In this document: one piece after another, positions 37,401-48,453 of the stretch
Position numbering within the stretch: position 1 is the first letter of the stretch
How the letters are laid out: each line of letters starts with the position of its first letter
Origin: Ulota crispa
Taxonomy: Eukaryota; Streptophyta; Bryopsida; Orthotrichales; Orthotrichaceae
Assembly (NCBI GenBank): GCA_963920765.1
Contig: OY987242.1
Location: forward strand, 20,484,002-20,548,001
Length of the DNA: 64,000 nt
Reading direction: 5' to 3'
Translations under genes and position numbers: made by a program
The notes under the pieces: model-generated
The model's input: the letters and a program-made list of their open reading frames with translations, nothing else
What the model was told of the DNA's origin: nothing
Databases searched by the model: none

Positions 37401-39461
37401 AGCAAGGAAATGAAGAGAAAGCTGGACAGTATTCCAGGTATCTTCAGGCTTTCCAATATTGATAAGAGAAACTTTGTGCAGATGAGAATCCCTACAAATA
37501 TAGCTGCAAGTCGTTTGGACCTATAATCAACGTCAGGCGGTCATAGTGGTGCTTAATGCAAGTGTAGCAAAGACATTAGTTTTGAGATTGCAGTTTACTC
37601 AAATTAGTTTCTACCTTTTTTTTGTTTCAAAACTCAATTCAGCCCTTATTTAATCGCCATTGCTCACTAGAAGGTTGAGAAAAAGATAGGACCCAGGTCT
37701 GGAGGCTTCTGAGTATCCATGTACTTAAGGTTTCGGGCAGCATTTTTTTTTTGAGAATTTCGTCAGTGGATAGTTCTTTTTCATATGTAGCTCATTAATG
37801 TGTCCCAAGTAACGTCAAAGATTGATTTTGGATCAAAATTTTGCAACATAATAGCCTTAACTTGTTTCAGGGCGGCAACCGCACTTCTAGACTCGAAGAT
37901 TGACGGTTTGATAGGAGAAACGGAATTGCTCACTGCTGGGGAATGTTACACAGAATTGGCTGCCATTCAACAACGCATGAAACAGCCCAACGAAGCAATA
38001 GCTCTTTTGAAGAAAGGTCTCTCCATCTACAAGCGGTTGCCTCAGCAGTTGAATGCTACTGCAGGTATCGTGCCAGTTGAAACCTTTTTTTTGTGCGTCT
38101 AAGATTCCCGTGAGAGATACAACATCCGTCACACTTGTTAATATTTTATTTGTACGGAAAATGCTTTTTTCTTAAAATTGCTATTTACGTATGAGTTTTT
38201 TTTTATTGCCGCCTATTTATGGAATCAACCACCTGGATATGGTCCCTGACTCTATTTGCTAGGACTCTTTGACTCTATTCCGATGTGCTCTAGAATTCGT
38301 GATTATACGCAACACACTCCTAAACTAAATAGTAGGTCTCTTTATTCTGCTCGAGAGATCTACACTGAATTAAATCACTCTTGGTCTTTGATATTGTGAT
38401 ATTTAAATGTAGATGTGTCCTAACTCCTACAATCACAGGAAAGTTAAACTGGTCATAATTATTACCTGAGCATATATATATAAGAGAATTACAGTTCTCA
38501 TCTGCGGCTCAATGACAGGTTCACAAGCTCAAATCGGTATGCTCCTCTTCTTTACTGGGAAAGCACAGGAGGCCATCCCTTACATGGAAGAAGCTGCCGC
38601 CAATCTGAGACACAGTTATGGAGATGGGCATTTCTCTCTTGCGCTTGTGCTTAACCATTTAGCTGTTGCGCATGTTGAGCTAGAAGATCCAAAGAAGGCA
38701 GTTGAACTTCTGGAAGAGTCAAAACGTATACTGACAAGGACACATGGACCTGGCCAGCAAGACACGCTTGCGGTTCATTACAATCTAATGAAAATCTATG
38801 CAAGTCTGGGAAGGTAAGCACATCTTCATCCTGAGCATGTGAAAATATTATTCCTCTACTACGAAATTCAGTTTTTGAACTTGCACAATAAACTAAACGG
38901 AATTAATACTCTGTCTCTTAATCGTGCCTGATGATTGTTAGAAAGGCTACTCAAAGCCTCACATGCTTTTTTATGCATCATAATTCTCAGGGTGTTCGTA
39001 CGAGTCAATTTTAGATATCCGCTTTCGCTGGTGTAGATGACGATTGTAACAGTATTAACCAGTTCTTGCAAGTTCCTTTTCTCTCCCACAAAAATAGGGT
39101 CCTTGCTAGTGAGTTGTTGCCATGCCGACCCAGGAAAATGAAGGATGGATATTTCAAACTCTACTGAGATGTCACACAAGGTTTAAGAGAGATTTGTTTT
39201 GGATTGTAGAATGTTATGGTTAATAGTTCTTGTGACCACAAATTAATACATTTTTGCTCGATACACTACAGGAAGGAGGAAGCGATTGCCAATGCAAAGC
39301 ACATTGTACTAGAGTTGGAAAAGCACAGTGAACCAGCGAAGAATTCCTTAACGGAAGCACAAAAGGACTTGGCAAACCTGAAAAATTCCCAGGACATCTC
39401 GTCACCTGACCGACAGTTATCGAAGTCCCTGAAACTTCAAGCGGAGAATTTGATAGTATAG
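34411..39461 (+). CDS. TPR-repeat protein, kinesin-light-chain-like, probable mitochondrial targeting, complete
   Basis: Eight exons with agreeing phases: 34411-34486, 35174-35578, 35770-35913, 36365-36843, 37022-37437, 37871-38064, 38519-38813, 39272-39461; 732 residues. The N-terminus (MGSSRCASSKLVPFLRNVAA) is basic and amphipathic. The following Arg/Ser-rich region, poor in acidic residues, contains RRYFSVE, like a mitochondrial presequence cleavage site. From about residue 210 the protein is a run of TPR helices (for example RLGQEYEARGEDPKTFLKLG, HHRLGQQALSLENLNKALLL, LGDALAGLGKHDEALRHYVE) to near the C-terminus. TPR arrays bind partner proteins; no catalytic motif is present. Plants have organellar TPR proteins of this kin with no settled role. 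Localisation is inferred. Confidence 0.9.
34566..35102. mobile_element. Stowaway-like MITE in intron 1 of the TPR gene
   Basis: A 537-bp element starting CTCCCTCTGTTCCATTATAA after TA (34564-34565) and ending ATATTGGGACAGAGGGAG; the right flank is CA instead of TA. The longer shared end includes GGAGCTTTATA and its inverse. Inside, a block of about 115 bp (34638-34750, GTGACACATGTATTCTAGAT...) is repeated at 34793-34910. No coding capacity. Confidence 0.82.
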
Positions 39462-40621
39462 AGCATTGGGGACGGGTCTCAGGTATTTTTTGCTACTTCT
39501 TCATGCCCATGTGGTCAGTGATTTGGCCCTTGAAAAACACTCACGTGGTTCTAATTTGACCAGTGCACTCTGATGCTCCTGATTTTGTCCCTTGGTGTGT
39601 CAGAGTTCTCAACCCCTAGTGCAAAGTTTTACTACTTCTGGACAATGCCGAGTCCCAGAATGTGGTCCCTGTTTTTATTTGTTCTTATATTGTGTCGCCT
39701 CATCTTGTGGAAGAGAAACCTTGCACTAGGTCAGGGGAGTTGTGTAGCCGATTTGGTAGATTGCTTGCTCAGGTTGAGATCTTCTCAGTTGTTGCAGGTC
39801 CATGCTGGCTCATTATTTAAATTTAAGAGTTGCAGTCCAGTTTTCCTAGATCAGAGGTCTATCATGTCACGGTAACGTAATTCACAGAAATGTGGTATAG
39901 GATACCCAGTTGAGAAGCAAGAATTCATGAGATTTTATTTGAGTGAGGTCTGGCAGTTTTTTTTTTTTTGTGTAGTGGCATATTACAAAAAAACAAGTGT
40001 GCACTTTCTTGTACAATAGTGAAGTTTCATTGATTATCTCCAAGAATCTCAAATAATTACGACTTTCAGCTATAGCTGTGCCTACATTTATTGTATGTAA
40101 GATTAAGGTGAATTGTATGTAAGATTAAGGTGAAGTACAAAATGATCCCTCCATTTTTCCCAATTTACCTTTTTCAACTACTAATGAACATCTTTGTTTG
40201 AAAAAGTAACTAGATTCTCCATCATTGCTTCCTGAACTTATTAGTTGATCAATGAAAAACATTGTTTAATGGAGTTACTGTGCTCTAGAAAAGCGCAAAT
40301 TTTCCAATGCAAGAATAAGTCTTTTGATGGATCTAAGCATTAACTGCCTCCTTTTCATCCAAAAGAGTTAACACTGTGTTTCACCGCATGATTGGAGATG
40401 CTCTTATTATGAAGGACATGAGAAACCAATTAAATTGCACGTTAACTGATTTCACCGCCTCGGTTATCGTCGACCGTCGCCGCTTCCGAAGCGTCATGGG
40501 CTCATGGCTCTCTGATGGGCCCAGTTAGTGAGGCCCGTGGCGACCGGGATGGCGACCGGAACAACCACCGTGGACAAGGAAAGTTGGGAAGCGCGAGTAC
40601 AGTCCGAGAAGTTTTTTCAAC
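39462..40621. other. 3' flank of the TPR gene and spacer; no gene recognised
   Basis: Contains a family B end at about 40093-40175 (TTAAGGTGAAGTACAAAATG then CCCAATTTACC) and an isolated GGAGATGCTCT end near 40393. A GC-rich patch at 40440-40610 has no confirmed exon. Confidence 0.4.
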
Positions 40622-40625
40622 TTAA

Positions 40626-40733
40626 CCCTTAAGCGCCGGGGCCTATGGCCACCACAAATACATTGGCTCACTGGCTCAGTGTATTTGCTAGGGATGATTT
40701 TTGTCCCCATCGGCGTTTAAGGATTATCCGGTC
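40626..40733 (+). mobile_element. Short TTAA-type MITE (family C)
   Basis: Begins after TTAA (40622-40625) with CCCTTAAGCGCCGGGG and ends CGGCGTTTAAGG followed by a decayed target (ATTA/TTAT). Internal AAATACATTGGCTCACTGGC and GGGATGATTTTTGTCCCC match the 31.2-31.4 kb copies. Confidence 0.65.
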
Positions 40734-40739
40734 AATATC

Positions 40740-41590
40740 CTACATTCTCTTGAGTCAATTAGTTATGTAGAGTATACTCCCGGCTAAGCCTATAGAAAAT
40801 AGAAAATATTCTTTATTTTTCCTCTTAAGTGGTTAGTTTTTTTCCTAAACTCTTAAATTCAATTTGGCAATTCTCAAAATCAACTCACTAGCTTGTAACT
40901 AAATGCCGGTACTCCCCGTACATTGAGCGCGACTGTTGTCAGATTGTGAGAAGGAGATGAGGGTGTGTCCTACTCGACAGATTCATCAATTGGTAACTTA
41001 ACTTACTGGAAGTCCTGTCACAATTAGCAGTGAAACATCAATCACGTCCTTTGCTTTCACCCCGTGCTTGGTCACTAGGTGCGCTCCTTTGTCACCACCC
41101 ACATGATTGAGGCCCAGTTTAGATTAGCAATCAGAGGAAACACAAAAAGTAGCACCCAATCAAGTCTTTCATCCTCTAAAGCATTTTCATGTCATCCAAG
41201 AGTATTGAAGGAGAAAGTTGCTACAAAATAGACAAGTTTGGAGCCACCCTCATTGCAAGATTCAAGACCCAAAACTTCAATATCTTGTCTGTTGATATGG
41301 CTATATTGGTTGATGACATGGCAAGTTGAAGTACCAGACAAACCCTAGGTATGAACACTTTCAATGGACAAAAATGATATTTCAACCAATGAGGTTTGAG
41401 AAAATTTTGTCCATTAGCTAGTGTGAACAAGGCATGATGCCATCCGTTTGTGGTGGAGGCTTTAGGGCCAGTCTTGTCCACGTGGTGGCGCTTGCGGTCT
41501 TTTGGGATGCGAACTAAGCTTAAGGTAGGAGCACCCAATTGCAACACCAGTCGTTCTCCAACATCTAAAATTAAACCTAACTTAAACAGA
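40740..41590. other. Spacer; no gene seen
   Basis: Overlapping frames at 41221-41601 (-) and 41450-41734 (+) are not supported by any motif. Confidence 0.35.
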
Positions 41591-41706
41591 TTTGCACCCA
41601 ATCAAGACACGAATGCACCCAAACAAGACAATCAAGACATGAATGCACCCAAACAAGACAATCAAGACATGAATGCATCCAAACAAGACACAAATGCACC
41701 CAACCT
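41591..41706 (+). repeat. Minisatellite, 30-bp unit
   Basis: About four imperfect copies of ATGCACCCAAACAAGACAAT plus CAAGACATGA. It generates repetitive frames on both strands that should not be read as proteins. Confidence 0.85.
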
Positions 41707-41989
41707 AAACACGCAAGTTGACATAAGGGGATAGAAATTGTGTAGGTGGCAATTTTTGATTGGATGTGACATGTGCATGACATGGTCTTGTTGTTGTCAC
41801 TTTTTCAGGGGTCTAGTGTCTACAATAGATAAATCTAGGGAGTTGCCTTCAACAATTCATAATTTATTCATATGATCTGAGAAAATTCTAAAAACAATTT
41901 TCCTTGTATCTATATCCATTTCCTAACAAGCCCATGCCATCAAATTCTCAAAAATCCCTCCCAATCATCACATCTGAGGTAAGTGTCGC

Positions 41990-42720
41990 ATTTGGGTGCT
42001 TCTACCTTAATACGCTCATTGCGCCTGGATTGTGTTTGCCTGCTGAAGATTTTCGGCACTGCCTGACAAGAAGGGGACCCTAATGCTGTGCCTACCGGTG
42101 GCGATGCCTACCGCGAACAACAGTGTCGCGAGCATCTCGGATGGAATCAGCCACTGATTTCCAGGCACATTTGTCAGCTACGACAGCAACCAGCCTGATC
42201 TTTACATTCCAAGTCCCACTGAGTGTGTAACCTCCTCTGATTGGGCTTGAGGTACAAATCAGGACTTGACAGTTCACATCACGTCCCACGTTCCAATTCT
42301 CAATCTGATTTAAAAATGCCTACATGCCAACATTCTTTAAAATTTAAGGTGCCGAAAACGTGGGACTTGCTCAAAAACTAATTATAACCAAAAATCTAGA
42401 TGCAACTTTGAAGCCAAGTCAGACATATATTTTTATTCAAAGTACTGAAAACTTTCTCTTTTATGTCTTTTTGTTATTTATGACTCAACAAACGTAGAGG
42501 TGAGACAAAACGTGGAGCGCATCATAAAATGTGAAATATCCCTAGGGGTAGGTTTCATATGGAATCTCAAAATTTGATTGGTCAAGAGTTTGGAAATTGC
42601 AACTGACATTTTACACTCCCAACTTTACTAGAAAGCACCTATACTGCACCAAGTTTTGAAAAAATTGTGCCGAAAATGCGGAACTTTGCTCCTGTGGACA
42701 CAATGTTGACCTCCCCTAAG
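41990..42720. mobile_element. Diverged repeat related to family E; no gene recognised
   Basis: Read in reverse, 42360-42240 contains GGCACCTTAAATTTT, TGTTGGCATGTAGGC and GGGACGTGATGTGAACTG, matching the order of blocks in 20870-21020. The open frame 42092-42289 (-) falls here and is probably transposon-derived. Confidence 0.4.
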
Positions 42721-44347
42721 AGCCATCATCAATTCGGCACGTGAAAAAATATACTAAATATATTACCGTATTTTGTGCAATCTAGAATTAAAGCTTGTGA
42801 TTATTATTATTGAAAGAATATGAAAAAACTCTTCACAATGATTTGTGGATTTTGAAATTGAAAAATGCAAAACAAAGCCCATTGAAAGCAAGCTAAAAGA
42901 CAAATAACTTAACTTGACACTACAAAACAAGCTTAAAGAAAAAGTTCCCCTGTAACAACATAACATATTTTCAGATTTGGTTTGTTATTATCATGGATTT
43001 CTTCCTTACACATGATTTGCATCATGTCATACCTTTTGTATTTTAACTTGTTTTCAATGGGCTCAATTTTGGTTGATTAATTCCAAGATCCATACATTGG
43101 TAGTTGTTTGAACAGTTTCTCCACTAATGATGGTACTATAGGTTGTTAGCATATTTGGTAGGTCTTTGCCAAATTGATTATTTTTTGAGAAAAACCCAAT
43201 TTGGCATCAAATTTAGTAATTAAACAAGATGATGCACTTTCAAAAAAAGTTTTTATTATTTGGCATTCAACCAAAAAAATTAGTAGAATTAAGTCTTTTT
43301 CTAATCATCTTCCATTTTCTAAAATTAGACATTAATATAAAATTTGATGTAGATTGAGCCCTCTTGGAAACAATCTTCACCTTCCATTGTTGGTTAAGCT
43401 TAATGACTTTTATAATATTTGGCATTTTGATTTTTTGGTTTGTTTGACATTGGGCATTTTTGGAGAATACTTTATAGAATAATTAGGCAAAGTTTTGGAG
43501 AAATATTTTATGCCAAATATGCTCTCAACCTATAGTAATCCCAAGTTTTAATTTTACACTAAGCAAAAGATAGTAATAGACTTGGTGAGTTGTTTAGAGC
43601 ACTGCTAAACTTCTTTGCAAATTTTTACCTAAATCTACCTCAATAGGCCTTTGGCTACCATCACACTAAGAAACTTGCATGAAAAAGTGAATGAAATTGC
43701 CAAATCTCTCCTTGAGCGATAACCCAATTTGTCATATTTTGAATGAAAGTAGCTTATATTAGTAGTTTTTTTGGATGAACTTCTGCATGTCATTCCATCT
43801 TTCCAATTTTAATCAAACTTTCTTTACCAGTGAGCATTCTGGGGTGCGAGTCGCTCTACCCTGACCAAAACAAAAATTAAACGCTGGTTTAGAGTGCTGG
43901 ATTGACGATGCCCTAATTATCCGACGGCTGGGCAAGGACGGACAGAGCCATGTAGACGATGGAAGCCAAGGAAGACCCTTCATCAGACCTTCGTCGTTTG
44001 CTGGACCGACGAGCCTGACGGGATTCCTATGATTCCAAGCTATCCTAACGACGGCGAGGGGGCTTCTCAGCTTCTGGAGTTCTGGGTTGACCCGGCCGCT
44101 ACATCTCGATCGCTGCAGAAAGGTACAAGGGTACGTCGCGGTTCGCCACGAAGCTGCTTTGCCGCCTCCACACTTGCTTCCCGATTCACGCAACGGACGG
44201 ACCGTGACAGCCTTCCTGCTCTACACTTGGAGCAACCGATCAAGCGCTCTGAGATTTATCACAACGGGCGCGAGAGCAGGGCTTGTGTGGCAGTGGAACC
44301 CAATTTCTCGCGAGGAATCAGGGTTTTAGAGGTGCAGGGTTTGGGTC
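42721..44347. other. AT-rich spacer passing into the kinase 5' region
   Basis: 42.7-43.8 kb shows nothing recognisable. 43.83-44.35 kb is GC-richer and is the likely promoter and leader of the kinase gene. Confidence 0.4.
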
Positions 44348-44422
44348 ATGGACGATGGTGATGATGGAGCGGCGGTTGGGGACGAGGGCGAGAGAAAGCG
44401 TTGTTATGCGGTGCTATTGTGA
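44348..44422 (+). other. Upstream ORF 1 of the kinase gene
   Basis: ATG at 44348 opens an acidic 24-codon frame (MDDGDDGAAVGDEGERKRCY...) ending TGA. Relevant only if the leader extends this far, which the sequence alone does not prove. Confidence 0.4.
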
Positions 44423-44527
44423 GGATTCATCCAGCTCGCGGTTGAACTTGATTCGTAAGAGTTAATCTCCCAAGGTTTGTGCGTGTGTTGTACACGGGAG
44501 AACAGGGGATTCGCGAAAGGTGGAAGA

Positions 44528-44576
44528 ATGAACGGGATGTCGTGCGATGGTGCTCATGAGGAGTGACGCCAATTGA
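44528..44576 (+). promoter_or_regulatory. Two overlapping short upstream ORFs just before the kinase ATG
   Basis: 44528-44566 encodes MNGMSCDGAHEE; 44547-44576 encodes MVLMRSDAN. Both end 24-34 nt before the kinase ATG at 44600, so ribosomes would have to leak past or reinitiate. Confidence 0.5.
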
Positions 44577-44599
44577 GAACTAACTGTGCGCTAGCTGTG

Positions 44600-45946
44600 A
44601 TGGCGAAGCATAGTGAGAAGGTGACGATTACAGAGCCGGTGCGTCTGGCGGCGACCGGGTCTGGAAAATTCGGCAACCGCGGATTCCATCCTCGGTTACC
44701 ATTTTTTGCAGGTCACAAGACAAAGACGATTCCGCTCGGGGTGCACTTCACAGGCCCGGAGAGCGTGCAGGATGTGGACGAGATCACGGACGCGGCGCAG
44801 AAGTCGAAGTCGCGGTCGCTGGAGAGCAGTCCCGAGAAAAAGGAACCCGCAGCGCGAACGACGGTCGATGACAGCCACACTGGTGCTGGTAGTAGCAGTC
44901 AGTGGTTGCGCAAACAGAAGAGCTTGGCGAATTTGTCGAGAACCAACAGCATGGTGATGCACCCCACGCTGAGTAGTAGTAGGGACAACAAGAAGGTGAA
45001 GTTCCCGGACTTGAAGAAATCGGCGACGTGGGCGCACTTCGTGGAGGTGGTGCAGGTGGAAGCGCCGCACTTGGAATTGGAAGTGCCAGAGCAGTTCGTC
45101 TGCGACATGAGCGCGCTTTTTCTCGGCCAGAAATTCGCATCCGGCAACCACAGCCGGCTCTACCAGGGCGTGTACAATGACCAGGATGTAGCCGTCAAGC
45201 TTCTCCGCCTGGACAACTGCGAGGATTCCACCATCGCCGCCCGTTTGGAACGCCAGTTCATGCAGGAGGTGCACTGTCTCTCGCAGCTCCAGCACCCCAA
45301 CATCGTGCAGTTCGTCGCCGCCTCGTGGAAGCCGCCCGTGTGCTGTCTCCTCATGGAGTACGTCCCCGGAGGATCGCTGCGTGCTTTTCTTCGCAAGTAC
45401 GAGTCGGGCTGCATGCCTCGGAAGAGGGTGTTGTCTATGGCGCTTGACGTCGCGCTCGGGATGGAGTATCTGCATTCACAAGGAGTTGTACACCGGGATC
45501 TCAAATCGGAGAATCTCGTCCTCACCGATGATTTGCATTTGAAAATAACGGACTTCGGGGTAGGGTGCTTGGAAACGGAATGCGATCTCCGGAGTGCTGA
45601 TACAGGCACGTATCGCTGGATGGCGCCCGAGATGATCAGTCACAAGCACTACTCGAAGAAGGTGGACGTGTACAGCTTTGGGATTGTGTTGTGGGAGCTT
45701 GTGACGGGGCGGCTGCCGTTCCAGAACATGACTCCCGTGCAAGTGGCGTACGCGGTCGTGAACAAGAATCTGAGGCCGCCCATCCCGGATGACTGCCCTT
45801 GGGCGCTGCGGGATCTGATGGGGCAGTGCTGGAATTCCTGCCCCGATCGACGCCCCACTTTTTACCATATTGTCCAAACTCTGGGAGACTTTGAGCGCGA
45901 GGAGCCCTTCCCCCTGCAGTACGCTAAGTCCATACTTTTTGGGTGA
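44600..45946 (+). CDS. Raf-like protein kinase, HT1-like (MAPKKK group C), complete, intronless
   Basis: A single 448-residue frame. The longer open frame upstream begins with a non-ATG codon, so ATG 44600 is chosen. Residues 1-160 are basic/Ser-rich and unconserved, with a serine-rich RKQKSLANLSRTNS. The kinase domain spans about 168-430: glycine loop KFASGNHSRLYQG, ATP-binding Lys200 (VAVK), catalytic HRDLKSEN with Asp300, DFG at 318-320, TGTYRWMAPE at 335-344 and the DVYSFGIVLWEL helix. KFASG.HSRLY, LPFQ.MTPVQVA and RWMAPEMI match the plant HT1-like dual-specificity Ser/Thr/Tyr kinases. In angiosperms HT1 acts in stomatal CO2 signalling; the role here is unknown. Most relatives have introns; its absence and GC-rich codons suggest either a lineage trait or a retrocopy under selection. 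Confidence 0.95.
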   Translation: MAKHSEKVTITEPVRLAATGSGKFGNRGFHPRLPFFAGHKTKTIPLGVHFTGPESVQDVDEITDAAQKSKSRSLESSPEKKEPAARTTVDDSHTGAGSSSQWLRKQKSLANLSRTNSMVMHPTLSSSRDNKKVKFPDLKKSATWAHFVEVVQVEAPHLELEVPEQFVCDMSALFLGQKFASGNHSRLYQGVYNDQDVAVKLLRLDNCEDSTIAARLERQFMQEVHCLSQLQHPNIVQFVAASWKPPVCCLLMEYVPGGSLRAFLRKYESGCMPRKRVLSMALDVALGMEYLHSQGVVHRDLKSENLVLTDDLHLKITDFGVGCLETECDLRSADTGTYRWMAPEMISHKHYSKKVDVYSFGIVLWELVTGRLPFQNMTPVQVAYAVVNKNLRPPIPDDCPWALRDLMGQCWNSCPDRRPTFYHIVQTLGDFEREEPFPLQYAKSILFG

Positions 45947-47970
45947 GAGAGAGAGAGAGAAAGAGATACACACTTGACGTGTATTAGCTAGCACTGATTC
46001 TGTGTTTTAGCATGCGGATGAGCTTCACGGCGCACCTTTCATTTTTTTACAATTTTACCCCTTGAAATCGATGCATTCAACAGGAAATTACAAGATCGAG
46101 ATGTTTCGATCTTGTGCATGGGTAAATCTTTGTTATGTGAGTAGGGCTGTCTCGTAGTCTGCATGTGTTTCCCACTGCTCACATGTGTGCTTACTTTCTA
46201 TAATTTCTGTATCCATTGGTGAACCCTGTTTAATGAATTGTTGCACAAATTACTTAATCTTGAATGCTGTTCTGCTGACATAAGTACATCCTCTGTATTA
46301 GTTTAGTGTAAACTATCTATCTCCCAGTTGAAATTTCTCTTCACTGAATCAACTTTGCAAGCAGCATTCAATTTTCGGGATACTATTGACATCATAACGC
46401 TAGATCGTTGTTGCTCCGGGTTGCAAGAGTTGGAACCACGTGTGAAAATTTATGTGAGTAGTTTGAGTTGGACTTGATTCGTGGCACTGTGATGTCAGTG
46501 TCAGCATGCAATTGAACCCTCGCCTTCATGGAAAGAATTCCGTGAGAACTTGGCACTTCTGATGCGTCAGTCGTCGGCCAGAGTGAAGCAGACTGTCAAT
46601 CAATGAATGTGGGCTTCAAACCTTGAAGATTGCGAAGGCGTTGCGAGAGAACTTGCTAATGGTCAATTGTCACTTGAACATAATTATTGCTGACAATAGC
46701 ATTGACCAGGGGGTATTGAACCTGGCACACAGAATCTGGCACTTCCATATCTAGTGTATTCCAACACTCGATGAAGGGGCTGGTGGTATTTTGACGAAGG
46801 ACAAACCTCATAACACCAGGTTTGTCCACAAGCCTGCAAACCGATAAGCACTGTGCATTTTGAGGTAAAGGGGAATGTCAAACATGGCAGGGCAGGAATC
46901 CTGACACCTCCAACGAAGGACGCAACCCGAGAGCGTTGGCTGTTTAGCAAAGTCCACTTCTTTTTACTTGGAACTGTTTAGTACAGTACTGTAGAGCAGA
47001 CAAGGCGACAGAGGATGACCATGGAGTGGTCGGGATTGCAAGCTCAATATTCCTGCTTATCACTAAAGCAGATACGTGGACGACCTTTTCCAGAGCGCTC
47101 TGGGCAAGCAACGGTGGATACTGGACAGTTGCCAGTGCAGTAAGTTCTGGTTTATGTGGCCGTTTCCTGTTGCGGTCGGTCCTCCCGACTAATAACTGCT
47201 GGTAGGGAGGACTGGAAACCGGATCTTTCTACTCTCCTCGCTTGCGCTCATTCCAAGTCTTGCCGTGCAGGTCTCCTTGTCGACCACCTTTACTGGTAAG
47301 GTAGGCGCACCCATAAGCGTGGAAATATGGGTTTTGGAGTAGGTAAAATAATTGAACAACTTTGAAAAAAATATTGTAAGTTAGGAAATGGAAACCAAAA
47401 ATATTGGCATCAATTTCAAGGTTCCAACTGCAAGCATTTGTTCATAAAAATTTTTCAAAGTCCAAAATCACTGAAATTGTAAGAACCATGTGTAAGAGAT
47501 ACTAAAAACAAGGCTTGTTGGTTCTTAAATAGTGAGATGGGTACTCAAAACCTCATGCTAGTTACCCACAACCATCACGTCATCACCCATACCCATCACT
47601 CAGCCACACACAACCATTTGTTTTTTATATTAGCCCTGCCACTGTCAGGTGACGGGCATGGGGAGGCAACGCTTATGGATGCTGCTACCTTATCATACAC
47701 TGCTGAGTGAGCAAACTCCATAGCGGGATGCTTGCGTTGTCGGCCTGTGCATGGCACCGTTTGTCAAGCAAGGTCAAGCGGCAAGCGTGAACAGAGGGTG
47801 GGTGCACAGTGGTGGGCGAGTGGCTGTAGAGTAGCTTAGAATCTCGTACGAGAGCAACAAGCGAAATGCTTTCCATGAGATCCATGTGGGGTGGTCCGTC
47901 ACTCCGTACCGTACCAATTCTCTCTGTGTTTTTCTTTGTTCTTTTACTAAATGCGGCATTGGCTGGGGAG
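45947..47970. other. Kinase 3' flank and spacer; no gene recognised
   Basis: A (GA)n run starts at 45947. 46.7-47.3 kb is GC-moderate with an imperfect hairpin (GGTCGGTCCTCCCGAC / GGTAGGGAGGACTGG) near 47170-47215. No credible exon. Confidence 0.4.
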
Positions 47971-48291
47971 CTACTTCTTGGGTGGGTGTTCGGGGAATTT
48001 TTTGTCCTCCAACTTCTTGAAGGCCACATTGGCTTCGCGAAGGGCTTCGACGATGCGGTTGGGCTGCTGGACGTTGGCGCCGCCGATCTCCGTGTTGCGC
48101 GTGGTGATGATGTCGGTGATGTTGCCGAGCTTGCCCAGCACCATTTTGAGGTTGGCCGTGATGACGTCCTTCATCTTGGGGTCCACGAAAGGCTTCTTGT
48201 GGCCCTTACTCGGGTACTTGGACGGGCGCCGCGCCACGTTGCGATTCTCCGGCGCTGCTTTGGACGACGATGCCCCGGCTTTGTCTGCCAT
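47971..48291 (-). CDS. Small GC-rich intronless gene, 106 residues, unknown function
   Basis: The frame from ATG 48291-48289 encodes MADKAGASSSKAAPENRNVA..., a basic N-terminal half (PSKYPSKGHKKPFVDPKMKD), then a helical segment (VITANLKMVLGKLGNITDII) and a lysine-rich end EHPPKK. No signal peptide or membrane segment. The frame stays open upstream to 48453 but without an ATG before 48291. Coding-like base composition (GC-rich third positions, as in the kinase gene) supports it. I do not recognise the family; the helical half could be a small subunit or adaptor. Confidence 0.6.
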   Translation of the reverse strand: MADKAGASSSKAAPENRNVARRPSKYPSKGHKKPFVDPKMKDVITANLKMVLGKLGNITDIITTRNTEIGGANVQQPNRIVEALREANVAFKKLEDKKFPEHPPKK

Positions 48292-48344
48292 GCCCCGCCC
48301 TCGCTCTCGTCTCGCTCGTCCTTTGCTGCGCGGGCCTTGTCTTG

Positions 48345-48410
48345 TTAAGCTTCGTTCTGAGAGGAGCCGGAGCTCTTCTTCTTGTGCTGCTGCGGCTGCA
48401 TCGTGGCCAT
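48345..48410 (-). other. Upstream ORF of the 106-residue gene
   Basis: ATG at 48410-48408 opens a 21-codon frame MATMQPQQHKKKSSGSSQNE..., ending TAA 53 nt before the main ATG and in another frame. Alternatively it is the true first exon of a spliced gene, but no donor-acceptor pair is evident. Confidence 0.4.
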
Positions 48411-48453
48411 GGTAGAGAAACCGTATTAATGTCGGCACCACTGTCTTGATCAC

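Noticed and set aside
41221..41783. Repetitive frames over the 30-bp minisatellite
   Set aside because: A repeat unit whose length is a multiple of three stays open in every frame it starts open in; no flanking coding signal.
42092..42289. 65-codon minus-strand frame
   Set aside because: Lies in sequence related to the 20.7-21.0 kb transposon-like repeat.
44696..45475. 259-codon open frame antisense to the kinase gene
   Set aside because: It lies wholly opposite a strongly conserved kinase domain; long antisense frames are expected in GC-rich coding DNA.
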